The translations under genes and the position numbers were made by a program. The notes beneath the pieces are model-generated. The model was not told where the DNA came from. It saw nothing but the letters and a program-made list of their open reading frames with translations, and did no database searches. From positions 16,898,318 to 16,962,317 of the forward strand of contig NC_079372.1 of NCBI RefSeq assembly GCF_021018895.1: a stretch of 64,000 bases of DNA. Reading direction: 5' to 3'. Within the stretch, counting starts at the first letter, position 1; each line of letters opens with the position of its first letter. Shown here in pieces: positions 59,701-64,000 of the stretch. The stretch comes from Seriola aureovittata (lineage: Eukaryota > Chordata > Actinopteri > Carangiformes > Carangidae).

Positions 59701-60349
59701 ATAATCATTATGATATAAAGTTAGTAACTCAACACTATTCCTGATTTGCCCCAAAAATCACTGTGTGACTTCTTGAAATTATTTTCTTTATTTCCAATTA
59801 CCCTCAGCTCTCTTATGCATAACACGCATGAATTGATAAAAAAAGGAAAAAAAAAAGAAAGGCATAAACATGCAGTGTCCAACAGGATGCTGCATCAAAA
59901 ACATCTAGTCGTGTAGTTGATAATAGAACAATCTGCACATCAAATAGTTCCTGTTAAAGGATTTTATTTGCTATTGTGACGTTATGTCAGATAATTATAT
60001 CTGCATTTCCTATAAACAAGGTACATAGAGAATTAGAATATAGGCCTATATAAATAAAATTCATAGTATACATACAAACATGTACCCCCAACAGTTTGTA
60101 CTGTATAAAGGGCTCAGGTGTCATATATAGAACTACTATTAGAGGTAAGCCTTCATTCAGGAACCAGCTGGATTTGACCTCTGACGTGCTGCCTGCAGTC
60201 AACAGGGCTGACGCTAACACTGAGCCAAAATGTTAATGGTCAGAAAATTCCTCTTGACTTCTGGCTTAATAAATTTAAGCTTAATAATATAATTTCTGTG
60301 TCTCTGTGACATGTGGGTGTGGACGCTCAGGAGTTGATTCAAGGTTTAA

Positions 60350-60545
60350 AGTAATGCAAATAACTATTTTTACTGAAGAGTAATGAGTGAGGGATTTCCT
60401 TGTTCAATTAGAAATTTGTATTTGATTACATTGGTCTGAAAAGGGTCATTCTGAATAGTGACTTTCGCTGCTTTAAGTACATCTTGCTGATAATACTTAT
60501 GTACTTTTACTAATGTGAAACTTTTGCCTTTTACCTGAGCTTCTT
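60350..60545 (+). mobile_element. 'agtaactaagtac' family fragment 2
   Basis: 'ctttaagtacatcttgctgataatacttatgtacttttac' is the usual 3' part of this MITE family. Confidence 0.5.
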
Positions 60546-60549
60546 TGCT

Positions 60550-61435
60550 GTTTACATGAAGAGGCTTCCAGAGAAAACCTGCAGAATTACTATTATTAAG
60601 TGAGTGCCAACGAGTCTAATGCAGCTGCTTGCCTCAAAAACATTTCAAAGAAATTACAGACATAATTACACATAATTGAGCAGCGCATGTGCATGTACTT
60701 CTCTCATAATACTCCACAGGCAAACGATTAAACCTAATGATTATTTTATGTGTTTATTATTGGATCTGTATGGCTGAAATTCCTTCTGAGATCTGCACCT
60801 CGCTGGTGCAGAAGCCTGTCACACAGAGATCTTCGACTTCACCTGACTGAAGTTACATAACTGGACAGATGATCAGCTCCAGGGCCTCAAGTTGTGAAAG
60901 CAGGTTGAACTTAGAGGAGATTATCGCCGGCAGAGAGTTACTGCAGTTCAAGCCAATACAAGCTCCCCACCCGCCTGCCTGCACAGGATTCCTTTTTAAG
61001 CTACTGAGACGACAAAGCGCAACTGACAGCATGAAGAAGCAAACAGTGAAATGTATAGAATCTGAATGGGACATAGCTTTGAGAAGTGGAGCGTCAGGGT
61101 GCGACCGCTGACTGAAGTCTGTTCATTCCTTAACAGCTCACCTGCAGTAAAAGTAAAAGGTAGACCTAAGTGTTATTGGATGGCCCGCAGCTGTCACCAA
61201 ATATCGCATAAGATGAGGTCCCTGTCATGAGAACCATGAGCGGGGCTGCATTTCCACTGCGCCCTCAGGACAATACCTCCCGGCTGGATCATAAATGTCA
61301 CATTTGTCATGAATACTGATGGAGCTGCTGCTGCTGCAAGACAGACAAGGCCACGGTGGAAAAGTGGCAAGACTCTGTCGCAGCTCCCACGCCCTAATCC
61401 TAATGAATGATCTGAGAGAGATAACAGATGAGAAA
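60550..61435. other. unassigned non-coding stretch
   Basis: Nothing recognisable. Confidence 0.4.
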
Positions 61436-61440
61436 GAGCG

Positions 61441-61460
61441 GTGGGGTGGGGGTGGGGGGG
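61441..61460 (+). other. short G-quadruplex-prone run
   Basis: GGGG, GGGGG and GGGGGGG tracts separated by single T residues. Confidence 0.6.
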
Positions 61461-61754
61461 TAATTGAGAGGGCAAAGCACCAAAATTTGTGCATGTCTAG
61501 AAGAAGCATGCGACAGAGATATAGAGCACACAGGCGAGAAGTGAGAACCAGAGGGAGTGAAGGGTAATTAACCGAGGTCGGTGTTTCGAAATGGAAATCT
61601 CTTGTGTCAGCGTTGACGTCTGCCAGTGTCTCAGGTTACAAGCTTTACTTGGACTGACGGGACTTCACTCTGCTGTCATGGCCTGTATTTGTTTAGCATG
61701 CCCGCACTGTATGATCCGTCTCTCTTTGCTTCCCTGCTCTGACGTCCCCTGCAT

Positions 61755-61782
61755 CCCCCCCCCCCCCCCCTCCCCCCCCCCT
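61755..61782. repeat. poly-C tract
   Basis: 28 bp of C with one T interruption; the minus strand is quadruplex-prone. Confidence 0.9.
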
Positions 61783-61784
61783 TT

Positions 61785-62390
61785 CCTTTTTCCTTTTAAA
61801 ACTTTATTTTCTTTGTGTCTGTTGCCCCTCTCTTCCCCTCTACCTCTGTGTTTCCCTCCTCCCAACCTCCTGTTCGCTAAGGATGTAGTAGAGTCATACA
61901 GTAACTTTCCCAGGTAGGTAAACAGGACTCTCCCGTATGGCCAGTGTTGATCCACCAAGCCCTGCGCGCTGTGCTGACGTCAGGGCCGGAGAATGTAAAC
62001 AAAGGCTGGGACTCCGGGCCGTGCCTCTCCCACGTTCCCCTCTCATCAATGGCCAGTGTTTATAGTAGGCTTCCCAGCTCACAAGTGGCCACGGTGGCGT
62101 GTGAGGAGCATGAAAGGAAAGTTACACATCCGTGTGTGTTGTTAAGACTCTCGCTGGATGCAGAGGGCTGTGCCACGGCTTGGTGGTTTTGTTTGACCTG
62201 TCCACATTCTGAAGTACTGTGAGTTTAGGAGGCGGTTGTCTGTGGGAGAGGAGCAAACAGCTCAAACAGTAAACAGCTGGTCTGACACAAGACAAAGCAC
62301 ATCTTCCTCACAAAATACATTTTACAACAACGCATCATTTATATTATCGCAGAGCTGAAATTTTGACCTTACATATAGTAAATCATTTGA
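61785..62390. other. unassigned non-coding stretch
   Basis: Pyrimidine-rich up to about 61870, then nothing recognisable. Confidence 0.4.
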
Positions 62391-62394
62391 GTTA

Positions 62395-62515
62395 CTTTAT
62401 ACTCCCACTCCACTGTATGACGCACACACTGTTACAGATTCAACGACCCAACTGTTTATAAAGTCGTTAGAAAGTCGTTTAACTCCAGTTCAACCAGCTG
62501 CAACAGTAAAGAACT
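62395..62515 (+). mobile_element. 'agtaactaagtac' family fragment 3
   Basis: 'actcccactccactgtatgac', 'acccaactgtttataaagtcgtt', 'ctccagttcaaccagctgcaacagtaaa' correspond in order to the middle of the same MITE family as the fragments at 59290 and 60350. Confidence 0.5.
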
Positions 62516-62519
62516 AAGT

Positions 62520-62600
62520 AAGTAAGTAAAGTTTACGTATGTAACACTTTTTACAGACATGAATTACAAAGTGCTTTACAGAGCCATGAACAGTTAAAAG
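62520..62600 (+). mobile_element. probable dispersed repeat start
   Basis: 'gtaagtaagtaaagtttacgtatgtaacactttttacagac' and 'acaaagtgctttacaga' resemble the opening of a common teleost repeat. Confidence 0.4.
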
Positions 62601-62679
62601 AAAGACTGCATGTGCTCATAAAGAATGCAAAAGCACATAAAACACACAGCTCATGAATACAATGCAGTATCCAGTAATG

Positions 62680-62780
62680 CAGTGGTTCTCAAAGTGGGGG
62701 GGGTCTGGGATCCCCTGGGGTCCTTGAGGGACTATTTTTACTGTGTTGCTACATTTAATAAATAGTAAAAGTAAATGATC
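62680..62780 (-). mobile_element. truncated hAT MITE
   Basis: 'cagtggttctcaaagtgggg', then 'gtctggga' and 'ggtccttgaggga', matches the inverted right end of the intact MITE at 12151-12388. The other terminus is not found. Confidence 0.65.
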
Positions 62781-62784
62781 TGAA

Positions 62785-63690
62785 TATTTGTCCGATTGCT
62801 GTAATTAACATGATATATATTAAGATAAAGTATACCAGTCATGCACGATGCTCATATAAGATGCATTTTTGCATATAATAAATATAATATATTATATCTG
62901 TGGCATTTTCTTAATCTTTGCTCTCAAATGTGATGATTAAAGTTGCTCAAATTACTGTAAGTTATTACAGTTATCATGACTAAAAACTCACTGCTGCCGT
63001 CTTCCTCATCTCATACAAACCTAAACAAACAAAGTGACAGCCGCTGCTATCATTCATTCATCCGGCCAACCAGCTGCTGTACACTCATTGCACTGCAGCA
63101 GCAATTTGCACGTCACCATGTGCTTCCTCTATCATTAACTTCCAGTGACCCTCGAGGTCACCGGAGCCATAAAGACGTTGGTCAGTGGCTGAGAGCTGAA
63201 CTGACAGTGAAGGCCATCGACAGCCAAGAAAGAAAGAACCAATACACAGAACTAAAAGCAATTTATTTTTTTTTTTGTGCTTTCAAACTCAGTTTCATTC
63301 ACAATCGTGAGAAAAAGATAAAAGCATCACCTTCTTTTTAAAGCACTGGGAGCAACATTTCCTCAACAGCTTGTACACAGAACACTGGGACAAAACAACA
63401 TGTGCTACAAGCACTAATTAGCAAGAGAGGTTCATTTACAAGATTTTCATGAAGTGGGAGGTATTTTCATTCATTTCTATCGCAGAGATGTGAAGAATGC
63501 AAGGTATGTGCCAGCCTGTGATGGCATGGAGACAGGAAGTAATCAACAGAGATAGAGGGGAAGAAGAGAAGAAGGAGAGAAGTAATAAGGAATGGGAGGT
63601 AAGAAGCAAAGGAGTTTTTCCTCTGCATTCCCACCCTTCCCTCCAGGGACAGTATGGTGAGAGGGCTCCTCATGCTTCCTCCTCCAAGGC
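62785..63690. other. unassigned non-coding stretch
   Basis: AT-rich to about 62950. The 121-aa plus frame at 62976-63341 has no recognised domain. Confidence 0.35.

Positions 63691-63692
<2 letters not shown>

Positions 63693-63772
<80 letters not shown>
63693..63772. repeat. compound (AC)32(AG)8 microsatellite
   Basis: About 64 bp of AC pass directly into AG, the same kind of junction as the CT-to-CA arrays read on the other strand. Confidence 0.95.
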
Positions 63773-64000
63773 CCCCTCAGCAGCATGTGCTGGCTGCACG
63801 TGTGGATTGCCGGCAGAGAGAGGAGGCCGGGGCCACGGTGGGTGAGGCCAGCAGAACGATGTTTTGTGTCCCTGACCATTCAAAGGTTAATCCACTAATC
63901 AGGGAACAGAGAGGAGAAGATAGATACACAAACTGCACCTCTTCAATGTGAATAGTACTTTATACAATAGTCATGATTTACAATGTAAAATACAATTCAG
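63773..64000. other. unassigned window end
   Basis: No gene or repeat recognised. Confidence 0.4.

Overview
This window looks like intergenic or deep-intronic DNA from a ray-finned fish, most likely a teleost and probably a percomorph. Two kinds of signal support that. First, long AC/GT microsatellites are very frequent, with more than two dozen loci and one of 120 bp. Second, there are many fragments of dispersed families that I recognise from experience of teleost genomes. These include the 'gctaacatgctaa' family, the 'ccatagactgt' family, the 'tcgctttggatgaaagcgtctgccaaatga' 3' tail, hAT-type MITEs beginning CAGTGGTTCTC or CAGTGTTTCC, a TTAA-flanked MITE, an LTR-like segment ending in GACATAACA, and a LINE whose endonuclease peptide is still readable. 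Species and family names could not be checked here.

I found no protein-coding exon, tRNA, rRNA or other gene that I can support. Most long open frames are Cys/Val or His/Thr translations of CA/GT arrays, Ser/Pro/Phe translations of polypurine or polypyrimidine tracts, or frames inside repeats. The two longest frames free of simple sequence (148 aa at 53521-53967 minus, 164 aa at 50965-51459 plus) match no family I know.

Layout. 1-12.4 kb is dense in microsatellites and old repeats: a conserved-peptide repeat, two copies of a roughly 190-bp family, two long copies of the gctaa family, and two hAT-like non-autonomous transposons. 12.4-16.8 kb holds gctaa copy C, a LINE tail, about 1 kb of strongly purine-biased DNA and TTAA-MITE copy 1. 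16.8-28 kb is mostly unassigned, with TTAA-MITE copy 2 and a CpG-dense block. 28-29 kb is a cluster of a TA/poly-T tract, MITE-like DNA and a repeat carrying an oestrogen-response-element-like palindrome. 33.8-36.5 kb holds a 'ccatagactgt' repeat, a decayed LINE and a SINE/LINE-tail-like element. 40-47.6 kb holds more repeats, clustered compound microsatellites, an LTR-like segment and gctaa copy D, interrupted by a younger MITE. 48.9-50.5 kb has a G-quadruplex-prone tract and gctaa copy E, interrupted by another element. 52-64 kb has a Z-DNA-prone run, TTAA-MITE copy 3, an inverted 'ccatagactgt' copy and scattered MITE fragments.

No genes work together here. The coherent story is of layered transposition: old gctaa repeats serve as targets for later elements, and most copies are decayed. 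I did not find a convincing undescribed biological system. The best leads are the two nested insertions, the TTAA-MITE family with its CCAAT and GC-box motifs, the peptide frame conserved between two repeat copies, the ERE-like motif, and several strong secondary-structure or Z-DNA candidates.
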